A stretch of DNA of 64,000 nt from positions 776,930-840,929 of the forward strand of contig OX345649.1 in assembly GCA_947044365.1 (NCBI GenBank), in the 5' to 3' direction. The notes under the pieces are model-generated. The model saw nothing but the letters and a program-made list of their open reading frames with translations, was not told the origin of the DNA and did no database searches. This DNA is from Petrosia ficiformis (Eukaryota > Porifera > Demospongiae > Haplosclerida > Petrosiidae). Positions 11,346-25,082 of this stretch are shown one piece after another (the stretch's first letter is position 1; each line of letters opens with the position of its first letter). Position numbers and translations under genes: made by a program.

Positions 11346-14300
11346 TATGTGTATATAGTGTGTGTGTGTAGTGTGTGTATATAGTGTGTGTGTGTAGTGT
11401 GTGTATATAGAGTGTGTGTATATCGTGTGTATACTAGTCTTTGTGTGTGTGTGTGTGTGCGTATTTTGTATGTACGTATGTGTGTGTGTGTCTGCATGTG
11501 TGTGTGTATGTGTGTGTATGTATGTATCTGTGTGTGTGTGTTTTGTACGTATATATGTATGTATGTGTGTGTGAGTGTCAATTCAATATGGGTAGCCTTA
11601 TGTAGTGTGTCTTTCTCTTTCCTTTCAGCGAGAAAGATGACATGTTGTCAGAAGGTGAGACTGAGAGGGAACGTCACCAAAAGGCAATCCTTGTTGCTAT
11701 GGAATTATTAAATGGAGTATTTAATGAAGGAATACGTAAAACCAGCGACCCGAGTGTTTATCATAGAAATACTGAGGTGAAAAAAAGGTCCCTTAAAAAA
11801 CAGAGGTGCTTATCAGACACTAATAACTATCCATTTGAAACTCCAGATGATACCTCATCTGCTGTTGGATGTGACTCGGGAATAGCAGTATCCTCAAGAG
11901 TCGTTGAACAAACCTCATCGGCTATATCAGATGGTGAATCTTCACCTATTACTGTGAGGCGACCTTGTCAAGTCTTTAATCCAATGAAACGAACTGCAAG
12001 CTTAGATGAGAAAACAATGCGAAGATTACAACAGGATGATGATGGCAGTTCACATCATAGTGGAGGATCTAGTCTGAAAGCTACAAGAGGAAGGCTCACT
12101 AAACATCTGAGTTTGTGTAGTAGTACAGGAGGATCAAGCAGTAACTATAGTTCATTGTATGAATGTAGATCCATTGCGACTGATATACTCTCAGGACTGG
12201 GGTTCGATGACTTTGACAGCCCGCTGTTGATACCTGATCGATTTATTCCAAAAGATACAGAATATGCTAAACCTACTCTCATGAAGGAACATGCTGCTAT
12301 GATTAGCAATGATCCATCATACCTTCCTCCTCCTTCCCCTACCTCACCTCCTCCATTCCATCTGTTACTTCATAATACTGAAACGAATGTTAATGTTGTT
12401 GACCAGGAGTTGCCTCTAGGAGCAACAGCTGACAATTTTCTCAAATCGAAATCGGACCCATCTTTCTCTCCTCCTCTCTCTCCACCTTCAAAGCTTCCTA
12501 TAAGACCCGTCGATGAAGATTGGAAATACTCCCATGTAATTAGATCTCTAGAAACTGTTCCAGAGGAAACAGCGAGTGATCTATCTCCTTCTCCTCGCTG
12601 GCTATCCCCTCGCGTCTCTTTGGATCACTCTTTGCTAGACCTTTCATTGGGCCAACTTGGAGCAACTCTAAGTATTGTAAATAGAAAAAGATCTCTTCCT
12701 AATAGGGAAGGGTATAAGTTATCAATGGAAAGCTTACACAGCGAACAAGACTCCATTTATTTCTCTGTTACATCATACGAAGATGAGATTGCAAAAGACA
12801 GAAAAGAGCAGGAAGACTATCCACCAATTTTACCACCTGACGATATGAACTTACCGCGTAGAAGACGCAGAGGTGTCCATGGTGCTCCAGTTGAGTTGTT
12901 GTCATGGTTACAACACCAGCCAATATCAGAAGAAGGTGATGATGGTGAGGCACCCTGGCCTTTCAACGAACAATTGAGGCTAAGAAGAAGTTTAACCGAA
13001 ATTCAACAAAGGCGATCTCGAACAAGTAGCTCGGATACTTTAGGTGAACGTTCCCTCTCTCCCTTATCTTGTAGCGATCCTCTTGAAGGTGTTTTCCCAC
13101 GGCGATTTAGCATCAATGGTCCTCTTGTTGCACCAGTTTCCCTACCAATGGAGACCAGACGTTTGTCTCTTCCTTCCAATTCTAGTTTTCATCAGTATAT
13201 GCCTCCCACTTCTTTTGGTGGTACTGTCCTTGAACCTACCATTGAGGAGCCAGAAAGTAGAAAGTGAGTTTAAGTCATTCAAGGATGGATGGATGGATGG
13301 ATGGATGGATGGATAGATGGATGGATGGATGGATGGATGGATGGATGGATGTGTGGATGGATGTGTGGATGGATGTGTGGATGGATGGATGGACGGACGG
13401 ATGGATGGATGGATGGATGGATGGATGGACGGATGTGTGGATGGATGGATGGATGGATGGATGGATGGATGGATGGATGGATGGATGGATGGATAGTGAT
13501 TGTTTAAATTTTACAACCTTTTTTTGGTAGGTCTTCAGAAGACAATCAAAAGTCTACCACAAAACTTCCTCCTGGAATGACAAAAGATCAGGTATACAAA
13601 CTAATGACACTACACTATATACATATATACAATGACATCAAGCTATATAGCAAGGTGTCACTGTATTTATCAAAACTATATAATTATATACAGTATCCCT
13701 ATGATTGCTTGTGGTGACAACTTTCTCATGTTTGAAACCCATCAACATATTATTTACCTATCAATGTATACATTGTGCAGTGTCTTTTTGGTACAGCTGC
13801 TGCTTCTACAAGGTGCTTCCTGCATACACACCATGCTATTAATTAATCGAGTCTCCCAGAATTACGTAAATGCCTTACAACACATGTGACACAATCATTA
13901 TAATTTTAAAAGAATCATAGGGATTTAGGGATAATAACAGTGTAATAATCAGAGGTTTTGATATGTTTTGAAGCCTAGGCAAAATTGAGTCAACAATAGT
14001 TAGTGTGTATGCCATTGGGAATACATCTTGAGCTAATTAACAAAGAGTTAATGCTGTTAGTGATAATATAATCATAATTAACTACACCCTCTGGCCCAAA
14101 GAGAGAACTGTGCAGTGCCAAATAAGAAGCATTTTGGGCCTATGTTGCGCCATATGAGCTTATCAAAAACACTGATGATATTGTAATATCCAGTTTTGTA
14201 CATACATGCATGATTTTATAATACTGTCTTATAGGCTTTGGAGTACAAACAAGATAGTATGGTGCTTCGATCGCAAGTAGAAAACATTCAAGAAAAACTC

Positions 14301-16591
14301 CACAATGCAGAAAAAGTTCGTAGAAACCTTGAAAAAGAGCATCATAAAAGACTATCTGACACTGAAGAATGGCTTCATTCAGAACTATGGATGAAAGATC
14401 GTCGCTGTAGAGAACTTGAGGAGGTTAAGAGGAAGAGATCGCACAGCATTTAATATTATGATAATCATTACCATCCCCATTACTAATCACAAATCACTCA
14501 TTCTGTTAATTTCGTATAATTGTATAAAATTGTGACTTGATGAATATGTGTGTGTGTGTGCTAGTCATGCCTTGTAAAACAAAATTTTTAAATCCAAAAT
14601 TTTAATAATTATTACAATAAAGTAATTACTCAAATTCTTCGAATTCGTAGATGTTGGAAAACCAGAAACGTGAACTCGTTCAATTGCAGCAGAATTATCA
14701 GGTTGGTATCACACGAGCCAAAGAAGATGTTCGTAATCTAAAAGATATTGAAATAAAAGAATTGCATCACAAAATGGAAAAAGTTCTGTACTGTAGAATT
14801 ATGAAAACATGGTTTATAATATTCGTATTTTATAGAAAAGTCTTGAGCAACGAGAGAAAATTTCTAAATTAGAAGACGAATGTAAACAATTAAGATTCAA
14901 AGAGAATCAACTTCTTAAAAAAACTAATCAAGTGAGTTGATCCCTAGAGATGCATTAATGCATGTTGTGGTTTTAGTGAACATGTTGACACGTCATTGTC
15001 TCATGACATTAATTACTATAATTAAGTCAATAAATTTAATAATTAATCTCCAGCTGCAAGCTACTACTTTGGAAGCCCTGAATTGGTTAACTCAATCCCA
15101 TGCTTATAACTAATCCTCAAACCCATACTTATGACTAATCCTCATTCCTGTACTTATAAACAATCTTAAACTAATCCTCAACCCTGTACTTATAAACAAT
15201 CTTAAACTAATCCTCATCCCTGTACTTATAAACAATCTTAAACTAATCCTAAAACCCATACCTTTACTAATCCTCAACCCGGTACTTATAAACAATCTTA
15301 AACTAATCCTCAACCCTGTACTTATAAACAATCTTAAACTACACCTATACTTATGAGTCATGACTAATCCTCAACCCCATACGATCTTAAACTCATCACT
15401 AAACTCCAATTGAACCTAGATCTAGTAACCAGTTTGGTTTACAACACCTGATGTTTATATATACTTTAATTATAAGTTTATGACCTAGCTGCAGGCTGAT
15501 TGATCCATGACTTTATCAGGTCAGGTTGTAAATTTGGTCAGACTATTATTCTTTGTGGCTTCTTAGTATAAAAGTCATTGTATTAATATGTATACATACA
15601 CAGACTTGTATGGTGTTTGTTACTACAATAGTGTATAGTAGTGAATGAACATGCATTACTGCCACTTGTCAATAGTAATTAAATTACCAATATCATTCAA
15701 TTGAATTGTCTACACTATATGTATGTACGTATGTTAACCTGTTGAGAATACTATGAATTGTAAATTGTAAAGTGTTTTGAGGGCCTTTGATATTTGTTGG
15801 GAGATAAGTAGCTGTTTAGTCGGATGAAGAGAAATGGAAAAACTGATAACTAAAAAAGAATGAACGATAATCATATATATTATTATTAAGACACAGTTTA
15901 GTATAAAAGTTGGTTACTTTTCTGAATCACGTAATAATCCTGTATAGTATGGTATGTACATATGAACACAGTTCAGTACATTAGCATGTCAGGCCTGAGG
16001 TTTGTGTCCAAGGATGTGATATATATAGTCCTGAGATATATATTACATATCCTAAGACACAACTCAAAGGTTCTGTATCTTGGTATTATATACGTACATC
16101 AGCTCAATATAATACAATATGATATATTAAATACATAGGACCTTGTGACATTACTATAATCAATTTATCATTTTATTAGCAAGACTTGAAAAAAGAAAAT
16201 GAAGAGTTGCAAAGAGAGATAGTAAGATTGAAAGAACAGATCAGGAAAGAAAAGCAAATAACTGCAGCTGTCGCAAGAGATAAAGTAATTATAAGACATG
16301 TTTGTATGTAAACAATCAGATTTGATTATCTGCAGAATTTGGAAGTGAAGCAATTTCGAAGTAAATTACAAATAGAAAAGGAGGAAGCTTTGAAACAGCT
16401 CAAAATGCATCTGCAGAAAGTATGTTTATCTTGACACGATTATAAACATTGCTTATACATATTTGCTCATATATGGTAGAGCCATGAAATGGAATTAAAT
16501 TCTATTAAACAACTTATCAAGACTGGTACACCAGTGGAGGTTATCATACAGATCACATACATATGTACACATACATGCATGTAGTGTGTAC

Positions 16592-16622
<31 letters not shown>

Positions 16623-16819
16623 CATTCATGTATTTGACCTTCATTAGACCGCTCCAAGTAAGTCCTCAAGTCGTATCACAGGTGTCACACCTTCTCCAAA
16701 CAGAATGGAAATTAAGGTAGATGTGGACATTTATGTATGTATGTATGTATGTATGTATGTATGTATGTATGTATGTATGTACGTACGTACGTACGTATGT
16801 ATATATGTATGTATGTATG

Positions 16820-16853
<34 letters not shown>

Positions 16854-16886
16854 TGTATGTATGTATGTATTTATGTTGTATGTATG

Positions 16887-16920
<34 letters not shown>

Positions 16921-17681
16921 TGTATGTATGTATGTATGTATGTATATATGTATGTATATATGTATGATTATTGTAGTTGAAGACTGGACACATGACTCAT
17001 GTATATGTCATGCAGCAATCACATGACTTTAGTTCAAGAGTTATAATTTATGCAAGACTTAATAAATATTAAATGTACTATATACTTAGAAACTTCACTA
17101 CCAAATGGAACGACTAAATTCAGAAGTCCATGTGAAGAGACAAGAGGTCACAGAACTTCAACAGCAACTTCAACTACTCCATAAAGTATGTAATATTGAT
17201 TTATTCATACGTTACCATGACTACGACAATTAGACTGCAATACAGTGTATGTAACTGAACAAATTAGATTGTCATAAAAATCCATTTTTGATGAGGTTAC
17301 TACCTGAGTGACCTAACCACATCAAACAGTTGGAGTTACATACATACTTACATAGTATATATGTATATATATATACAACTCTAAACACAGCAGGTGGTAT
17401 GTACATACACCACTAAACATGGTTTATAGAATTTTTGATGAGGCACACTACCACAACAAATGGTTGCCATGATAACATAGTACATATCTATAAGTATATA
17501 TATATATATAATTATTATACATAAAACTCTGAATACAGCAGGTGGTATGTACATACACCACTAAATATGGTATACGTATCTATGAGTATTTATAATTATA
17601 TATCTTTATGTGTGATATAATAATTATGATTTCTTTCTGTAGGAACATCTTATTCTTGAGAAAGAGCTGAGTAAACATTAA
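8267..17681 (+). CDS. Large coiled-coil protein, unassigned (possible cytoskeletal/centrosomal)
   Basis: Fifteen phase-consistent GT-AG exons: 8267-8282, 8341-8381, 9853-9925, 10707-10749, 11629-13263, 13531-13591, 14235-14423, 14651-14782, 14836-14931, 16180-16284, 16336-16419, 16480-16539, 16648-16716, 17090-17185, 17643-17681. They give 912 aa. The first two thirds, mostly one 1.6-kb exon, are low-complexity and Ser/Pro/Arg-rich ([16 protein letters not shown], many RRxS sites), so probably disordered and phosphorylated. Residues from about 620 to the end are heptad-like coiled coil ([36 protein letters not shown]), broken by a Ser/Pro linker near [13 protein letters not shown] do not recognise the family; centrosome or microtubule proteins often look like this. 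An alternative end exists if the GTTAAG donor at 14424 is ignored, which gives an early stop at 14451-14453. AATAAA lies 147 nt past the stop (17828-17833). Confidence 0.75.
8520..8605. repeat. (TA)n and (TTTA)n tract
   Basis: Simple AT repeats in the long third intron (8382-9852) of the coiled-coil gene. The rest of that intron holds AT-rich sequence with GTTTTAGTTATAGTTAACTA-type motifs near 9290-9480 and no gene. Confidence 0.85.
9985..10255. repeat. (ACAT)n array with repeated CATTTACATA blocks
   Basis: ACAT tetranucleotides are broken by four CAACATTTACATA blocks, so blocks of about 50 bp are themselves repeated. Intronic. Confidence 0.93.
10459..10635. repeat. (GTCT)n / (CT)n pyrimidine tract
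   Basis: GTCT tetranucleotides grade into pure CT dinucleotides about 70 bp upstream of the acceptor of exon 10707-10749. It may extend the polypyrimidine tract. Confidence 0.93.
10862..11057 (-). mobile_element. Family B hAT-like MITE, copy 2
   Basis: Reverse-oriented copy with ends CAGAGTTTTTGATGCG and CAGTGTTTTTGATAAG. Flanking octamers AGGTACAT and ATGTGTAT match at 5 of 8 positions, so the target duplication is decayed. Intron of the coiled-coil gene. Confidence 0.8.
11281..11575. repeat. (GT)n-rich microsatellite
   Basis: GT dinucleotides interrupted by GTATATAGTGTGT-type repeats, ending about 50 bp before exon 11629-13263. Confidence 0.93.
13285..13497. repeat. (GGAT)n array
   Basis: GGAT tetranucleotides with GTGT and GGAC variants fill almost the whole intron 13264-13530. 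Confidence 0.95.
13950..14174 (-). mobile_element. Family B hAT-like MITE, copy 3
   Basis: Ends CAGAGGTTTTGATATG and, inverted, CAGTGTTTTTGATAAG. The interior aligns with copies at 7218 and 10862. Flanking octamers GTAATAAT and ATGATATT are weakly similar. It sits just upstream of exon 14235-14423. Confidence 0.8.
15107..15395. repeat. 36-bp minisatellite
   Basis: Imperfect copies of a unit with ACTAATCCTCAACCCTGTAC and TTATAAACAATCTTAA, in intron 14932-16179 of the coiled-coil gene. The rest of that 1.2-kb intron shows nothing further. Confidence 0.88.
16733..16965. repeat. (TATG)n array
   Basis: TATG tetranucleotides start 17 bp after the donor of exon 16648-16716. Similar tracts lie at 19.9 and 27.0 kb. 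Confidence 0.95.
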
Positions 17682-17979
17682 AATATACTTACGTTTGTAC
17701 AAACTGACACTTGCAATCCAATATAACGGTATTGACTCAGTATAGTGATCTATCGCTTACAACAGCTGCTAATTAATACATTCTTCCATTAAACCAATAT
17801 TAACATTATTATTTTGTTTATATCATGAATAAAATTACTTGACAATGTGTTGAAACATTTTCACTCAATCTAAACAATTAGCAATTATATTCATTAATGT
17901 TAAGTGTATTTATGAGCTACAGGGTGGCCTGTAGCTCCACAGCTTGCAGTGCTGCTGAGGAGAAAGACTGGTTACAAAC

Positions 17980-20088
17980 ATGAATAATTCCTATTTGCCG
18001 TGGCTAGCTGCCTCTACAGGGAGCAGAAGTGATCTGGAAAGTACAGGATCGTCAACAAACATGTTATATTCCATATATGGGTCACAGGTAGTCTATCTAT
18101 CTATGATATTACTATACTATGTATAGACTACAGTATACTTTAGTCTGTGTATATGTTATGTGTATATATCTATGATATTACTATACTATGTATAGACTAC
18201 AGTATACATTAGTCTGTGTATATGTTATGTGTATATACCTATGATATTACTATACTATGTATAGACTACAGTATACTTTAGTCTGTGTATATGTTATGTG
18301 TATATATCTATGATATTACTATACTATGTATACACTACAGTATACTTTAGTCTGTGTATATGTTATGTGTATATATCTATGATATTACTATACTATGTAT
18401 ACACTACAGTATACTTTAGTCTGTGTATATGTTATGTGTATATATCTATGATATTACTATACTATGTATAGACTACAGTATACTTTAGTCTGTGTATATG
18501 TTATGTGTATATATCTATGATATTACTATACTATGTATACACTACAGTATACTTTAGTCTGTGTATATGTTATGTGTATATATCTATGATATTACTATAC
18601 TATGTATAGACTACAGTATACTTTAGTCTGTGTATATGTTATGTGTATATACCTATGATATTACTATACTATGTATAGACTACAGTATACTTTAGTCTGT
18701 GTATATGTTATGTGTATATATCTATGATATTACTATACTATGTATAGACTACAGTATACTTTAGTCTGTGTATATGTTATGTGTATATACCTATAATATT
18801 ACTATACTATGTATAGACTACAGTGTACTTTAGTCTGTGTATATGTTATGTGTATATATCTATGATATTACTATACTATGTATAGACTACATACAGTGTA
18901 CTTTAGTCTGTGTATATGTTTATGTATTATGCTACTACGTATGTTTACACTCACTGCCACAGGGCATTGGAATTGGAGCCAAGATGAAGAATAGCAGATT
19001 CATATTACACATTCAATTCCAGTGAATTAATTATTTTAAATTTAGGGAAATTCGAATTCCATTCTATCAGAGCTCAGATTCCATTCCAATTAGTGTAGGT
19101 GGTGTTGTAAATTCTACTACAATTCCATGCAAATCTACACCATTTCCAAGAAGAATTTTAGCTTCAATATTCAATGACCATACAAAGCAATAATATTAAA
19201 TGTTTAGACATAACCAGTCAGCACTGGTAAATGTTTATCAATACATATATGTTCCTTTTCAAAAATGGAATTGCTTTGGAATTGTACCATTCCATGACAA
19301 CATGAAATTCAATTCTCATTCTGCCAATTCTTAATTCCAATCCAATTCACACTAAATGTGGAAAATTCCAGAATCATTCCAGTTCAAACAACCAATGCCC
19401 TGTTCTACATTGTATGTTATGTATGTAATAGTATGCATTATTATGTACATACGTACAGGTATCTCAACTACCTATTTCATTGGAAGAGGAAAGAGAAGAA
19501 ATTGATTTACAGAAATCTTTCAGCACTTCACATCTCTCTAGACCAAAATCAGCACCATTGAACAATTCCACAATTAATCACAGATACAGTGAGTCATATC
19601 ACAACAAGATCAAATTAACATTCTACTGTAAAACTAAACACTGGGATATAAAAATGCATTGCAAACACTAACTATGTTGTGTACGTACTATTTGTGTAGG
19701 AATTAAATCTGCAAGACCTCGTAATCCATCCCCACAAGTACCTCAACGACAGCAACCTGTAATATCCCATTTAACAAGAAGAGTCTCTTCACGTCCAATG
19801 AGTGCTTTGCCAAATACATATCAAATGCATGCTCAAATTGAAAGAAGATATGTCACTAGACGACCCAATACTGCCCGTCCAATGGTAATCATAATATGTG
19901 TATGTATGTATGTATGTATGTATGTATGTATGTATGTACGTATGTATGTATGTATGAATGTATGTATGTATGTATGTATGTATGTATGTATGTATGTATA
20001 TATGTATGTACGTATGTATGTATGTATGTATGTATGTATGTATATATGTATGTACGTATGTATGTATGTATGTATGTATGTATGTATG

Positions 20089-20119
<31 letters not shown>

Positions 20120-23100
20120 TATGCATTTATGTATGTATGTATGTATGTATGTATGTATGTATGTATGTATGTATGTATGTATGTATGTATGTATGTATGT
20201 ATGTATGTGCTATATGCATATATAGTCTATGAAGTGTGTATTTATTTTTTATTCCTCAGCATCGTTTGTCTTCACCTTTTCCATCAGTAAACAATGAAGA
20301 ATACAGCATACAAACTCCATTGAGAATGAAAGAATCAAGCACTCCTGTTCTTTTATCTGGTGTACCACAGTACTTCAATTTCTGGGCAGAAAAACCCTTA
20401 AAACCTCGTGATTGGGACATTAAAACTCACCCTCGGAAACAATGGAAGAGACCAAGGAGTAATTATGGATTTTCACACAACAGAGGTGTACGAAATAACA
20501 GAGATAAGAATGAAGAGGGGGTAGGTGTGGAGGGAAGAGATCATATGGCTAGTCTGTGTGAGGAAGATGAGTTGTACAAATGCAGAAGTGGACGTTCCCT
20601 CGGAGAGAGAGGAGATATTGATGATAATGGGATAAATGTGAGATAATAATTGAATTGTTGTGTTGGAATTAATATAATTATTATTCTTCAGAAGATAAAT
20701 GAAGAGGATGAGGAGGGCAGGATCACCGATGGAGATTTAGATATAAAGTACGTACATATTGCATCAAAAAAAGTTTTATCTTCAGCTGTTAATAATTTCT
20801 CTATTATAATATGCAATCCATTTGAAGCAAAGGTTATTCTTTACTTTTTAGTGACTTAGAGGATCAATCACATGATACGAATAGTGAATCATATGACAGG
20901 TCACACGATTTATTATCCAAGGATTTTGGGAATGAGGGAAGGACATCCGAAGTAAGTTCATACACTTTCACCACCAGAAGAATGGGTCTGGTTGCTATGA
21001 ATAAAAAATAGCTTATCAACTATAAATCACACCTTATCGTTCATTGTGAATGTATTGCTATAGTACCAACACATGATGGGAAGTAATGATGCTGAAGATG
21101 ACAGCTACTTTATGAATAAGGTTTGGATTTTAAAATAAATACCGATATATGTCTGTGGATTTTTTCTCCAGCAATTTAAAGGAAGCAAATGGTTGGATCT
21201 CTTGGGTAGTGGAGGATCTACAACCCGATTTAGCCTTCCTGTCGATCTGAGAATACTTGAAAGTAAATGGAGAGAGAGAGAGAGGGAGGGACGAAGAGAG
21301 AGTGAGGGAGGGAAGGAGAGAGTGAGGGAGGAGAGAGGGAGGGAGAGAGGTAGGGAGGGAGGGAGGGAGGGAGAGAGAGGGGGGGGGAGAGGAAGGGAGG
21401 GAGAGATCAGATTGTAATCTTTATTTTATTGCAGAAATGACTCCATCAGATTATTTATGCTCTTATTGTGTCATTTGGTGAGTATTTACTACAAACAACA
21501 CATTTATTATAATACTGTTTATATTACAAACAACACATTTATTATAATACTGTTTATATTACAAACAACACATTTATTATAATACTGTTTATACTACAAA
21601 CAACACATTTATTATAATACTGTTTATATTACATTTATTATAATACTGTTTATATTACAAACAACACATTTATTATAATACTGTTTATATTACAAACAAC
21701 ACATTTATTATAATACTGTTTATACTACAAACAACACATTTATTATAATACTGTTTATATTACAAACAACACATTTATTATAATACTGTTTATACTACAA
21801 ACAACACATTTATTATAATACTGTTTATATTACAAACAACACATTTATTATAATACTGTTTATACTACAAACAACACATTTATTATAATACTGTTTATAT
21901 TACAAACAACACATTTATTATAATACTGTTTATATTACAAACAACACATTTATTATAATACTGTTTATACTACAAACAACACATTTATTATAATACTGTT
22001 TATACTACAAACAACACATTTATTATAATACTGTTTATATTACAAACAACACATTTATTATAATACTGTTTATATTACAAACAACACATTTATTATAATA
22101 CTGTTTATATTACAAACAACACATTTATTATAATACTGTTTATACTACAAACAACACATTTATTATAATACTGTTTATATTACAAACAACACATTTATTA
22201 TAATACTGTTTATACTACAAACAACACATTTATTATAATACTGTTTATATTACAAACAACACATTTATTATAATACTGTTTATACTACAAACAACACATT
22301 TATTATAATACTGTTTATATTACAAACAACACATTTATTATAATACTGTTTATACTACAAACAACACATTTATTATAATACTGTTTATATTACAAACAAC
22401 ACATTTATTATAATACTGTTTATACTACAAACAACACATTTATTATAATACTGTTTATATTACAAACAACACATTTATTATAATACTGTTTATACTACAA
22501 ACAACACATTTATTATAATACTGTTTATACTACAAACAACACATTTATTATAATACTGTTTATATTACAAACAACACATTTATTATAATACTGTTTATAT
22601 TACAAACAACACATTTATTATAATACTGTTTATATTACAAACAACACATTTATTATAATACTGTTTATACTACAAACAACACATTTATTATAATACTGTT
22701 TATATTACAAACAACACATTTATTATAATACTGTTTATACTACAAACAACACATTTATTATAATACTGTTTATATTACAAACAACACATTTATTATAATA
22801 CTGTTTATACTACAAACAACACATTTATTATAATACTGTTTATACTACAAACAACACATTTATTATAATACTGTTTATACTACAAACAACACATTTATTA
22901 TAATACTGTTTATATTACAAACAACACATTTATTATAATACTGTTTATACTACAAACAACACATTTATTATAATACTGTTTATATTACAAACAACACATT
23001 TATTATAATACTGTTTATATTACAAACAACACATTTATTATAATACTGTTTATACTACAAACAACACATTTATTATAATACTGTTTATACTACAAACAAC

Positions 23101-24960
23101 ACATTTATTATAATACTGTTTATATTACAAACAACACATTTATTATAATACTGTTTATATTACAAACAACACATTTATTATAATACTGTTTATATTACAA
23201 ACAACACATTTATTATAATACTGTTTATACTACAAACAACACATTTATTATAATACTGTTTATATTACAAACAACACATTTATTATAATACTGTTTATAC
23301 TACAAACAACACATTTATTATAATACTGTTTATATTACAAACAACACATTTATTATAATACTGTTTATACTACAAACAACACATTTATTATAATACTGTT
23401 TATACTACAAACAACACATTTATTATAATACTGTTTATATTACAAACAACACATTTATTATAATACTGTTTATATTACAAACAACACATTTATTATAATA
23501 CTGTTTATATTACAAACAACACATTTATTATAATACTGTTTATACTACAAACAACACATTTATTATAATACTGTTTATATTACAAACAACACATTTATTA
23601 TAATACTGTTTATACTACAAACAACACATTTATTATAATACTGTTTATATTACAAACAACACATTTATTATAATACTGTTTATACTACAAACAACACATT
23701 TATTATAATACTGTTTATACTACAAACAACACATTTATTATAATACTGTTTATACTACAAACAACACATTTATTATAATACTGTTTATGTTACTCAGTCA
23801 ACAGAGAAGATCTCACTATTCAAACGTGTTTAGTAATTTGACTAAAAATCGCAAAGAAGCTATTTCTAAAACAGTTAGTTATTACACAATGCATATAATA
23901 ACATAGTGGGTAGAACCCACCCCCCCTCACAAGAGGGAGTCTGTTTTAAAATGCGTATTATTATTAGAATGTCATTCATTCATGTTTACAATGACCTTAG
24001 AGAAATCCATAACTTAAGTTTGAAAGAATCAATAGTATAATTATAATACATTAACATTATGATATTAAACTATACACTATAGTACATATAAGTTATTGAG
24101 TTACAGTATAATCATGTATTAACCTTATGACATTAAACTATACACTATAGTACATATAAAGTCTTTACAACCTAATTTTGAGGTCATTGAACAGCATATA
24201 CAGAATATAATACATTACATGTAAATAGTACTTACATATAATATAGTAAAATATGAATACTTGTATTTATAGGAATTGATACAAGGATTAATTAATGCTC
24301 ATCACCAGCTGTTATCGATAGAACAAGCGAATTCTATAATTCAGGTATAACTGCATATATGTACATGTACAATTGCTTATTCGTACATACATATGTACAT
24401 GTGTTTGTACATGTCCATACATAATGTACATAATTACATATATAATGTACAATGTATTTCTTATGTACATATGTATTTCTTATGTACGTATGTATTTCTC
24501 ATGTACATGTGTTTGTTCCATATGGACTATACATATGTATTTCTCATGTACATGTCCATATGGACTGTACATATGTATTTCTCATGTACATGTGTTTGTT
24601 CCATACTTCCTACAGTTAGTTGAATTACCTACAGAATGGCTAGTGAGTTTACAACTATTTGGAGCTATGTGTGTATTAACAGAAAGAATATTTGGACCAT
24701 CATGTCTGTAAGAATTACAATATAATACATATATGTGTAAGCCTCATTCCCAGACCAGTCTCAGTTTTTTTTTACACAGTATTGGGATCGAGGCTTGCTA
24801 CGTATGTATATTATAATAAATTGTTCTTTTCTTTCACAGTCCATTTGCACTTCGTAAAGAAATTATTGAAGTTGTTGATTTCGAGGCGTTGGATTGGAGG
24901 CTTCGAACTTGTAAAATCAAAGACTCCTTAAAAACTTTATTTGCACAAATAATTTTGTAA
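17980..24960 (+). CDS. Unassigned 502-aa protein with degenerate EF-hand-like C-terminus
   Basis: Thirteen phase-consistent exons: 17980-18087, 19459-19588, 19700-19884, 20260-20637, 20692-20747, 20852-20951, 21064-21120, 21172-21262, 21435-21477, 23798-23873, 24273-24344, 24616-24707, 24840-24960. The N-terminal half is basic and disordered, with RPKSAP, SSRPMSA and RRPNTARPM, motifs of a kind often seen in axonemal or ciliary proteins. The middle is acidic. The C-terminal part (about 350-502) looks folded and helical. Within it NLTKNRKEAISKTEL resembles an EF-hand loop lacking the usual Asp ligands, followed by hydrophobic helices and a conserved-looking KIDxLDWRL-type end. I do not recognise the family; a ciliary role is only a guess. 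The exon break at 21477/23798 is bridged by a 2.3-kb minisatellite intron in matching phase. Confidence 0.74.
18097..18930. repeat. 69-bp minisatellite, about 12 copies
   Basis: Near-identical 69-bp units containing ATATCTATGATATTACTATA and ACTACAGTATACTTTAGTC. The array starts about 10 bp after the donor of the first exon of the 502-aa protein gene. Confidence 0.97.
18960..19440. other. Intronic sequence with GAATTCCA-type words
   Basis: Remainder of the first intron. Variants of AATTCCATTCCAATT recur (near 19020, 19060, 19270, 19320), hinting at an eroded repeat. No gene seen. Confidence 0.4.
19899..20215. repeat. (TATG)n array
   Basis: Long TATG array with CGTA variants occupying most of intron 19885-20259. 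Confidence 0.95.
21265..21410. repeat. Purine tract (GA/GGGA)n
   Basis: Strand-asymmetric GAGAGGGAGGGA sequence begins directly at the donor GTAAATGG of exon 21172-21262. Confidence 0.9.
21484..23796. repeat. 35-bp minisatellite forming a whole intron, about 65 copies
   Basis: Unit ACAAACAACACATTTATTAT plus AATACTGTTTATAYT, period 35 bp, nearly identical throughout. The only frequent variant is T/C near the unit end, often alternating (a 70-bp dimer). Beginning and end of the array merge with the intron's own donor and acceptor. Confidence 0.98.
23936..24200 (-). mobile_element. Family A element, copy in reverse orientation
   Basis: Contains two tandem inverted copies of the 68-bp unit (ACTATAGTACATATAAGTTA and so on) plus eroded flanks, in intron 23874-24272. 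Confidence 0.65.
24350..24600. repeat. GTACATATGTATTTCT minisatellite
   Basis: Imperfect repeats of TCTCATGTACATGTGTTTGT and ATGTACATATGTATTTCT fill intron 24345-24615. Confidence 0.85.
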
Positions 24961-25082
24961 TTGTTCATCTATTAGATCTAATTTTGTAATATTTTATTAC
25001 TAGAAAATTGACAAATTTTATAGTCATTATAATAATAGTTACCTGCAGTACTCTAAAGTTTGGGGGTGGGGCATTTTAGACA

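Noticed and set aside
14424..14453. Coiled-coil gene ending at the TAA at 14451-14453
   Set aside because: A GTTAAG donor at 14424 and a phase-matched coiled-coil exon at 14651 fit better. An alternative short isoform remains possible.
21484..23796. CRISPR-like array (35-bp periodicity)
   Set aside because: There are no variable spacers; the whole 35-bp unit is repeated. It lies in a eukaryotic intron with matching splice phases.
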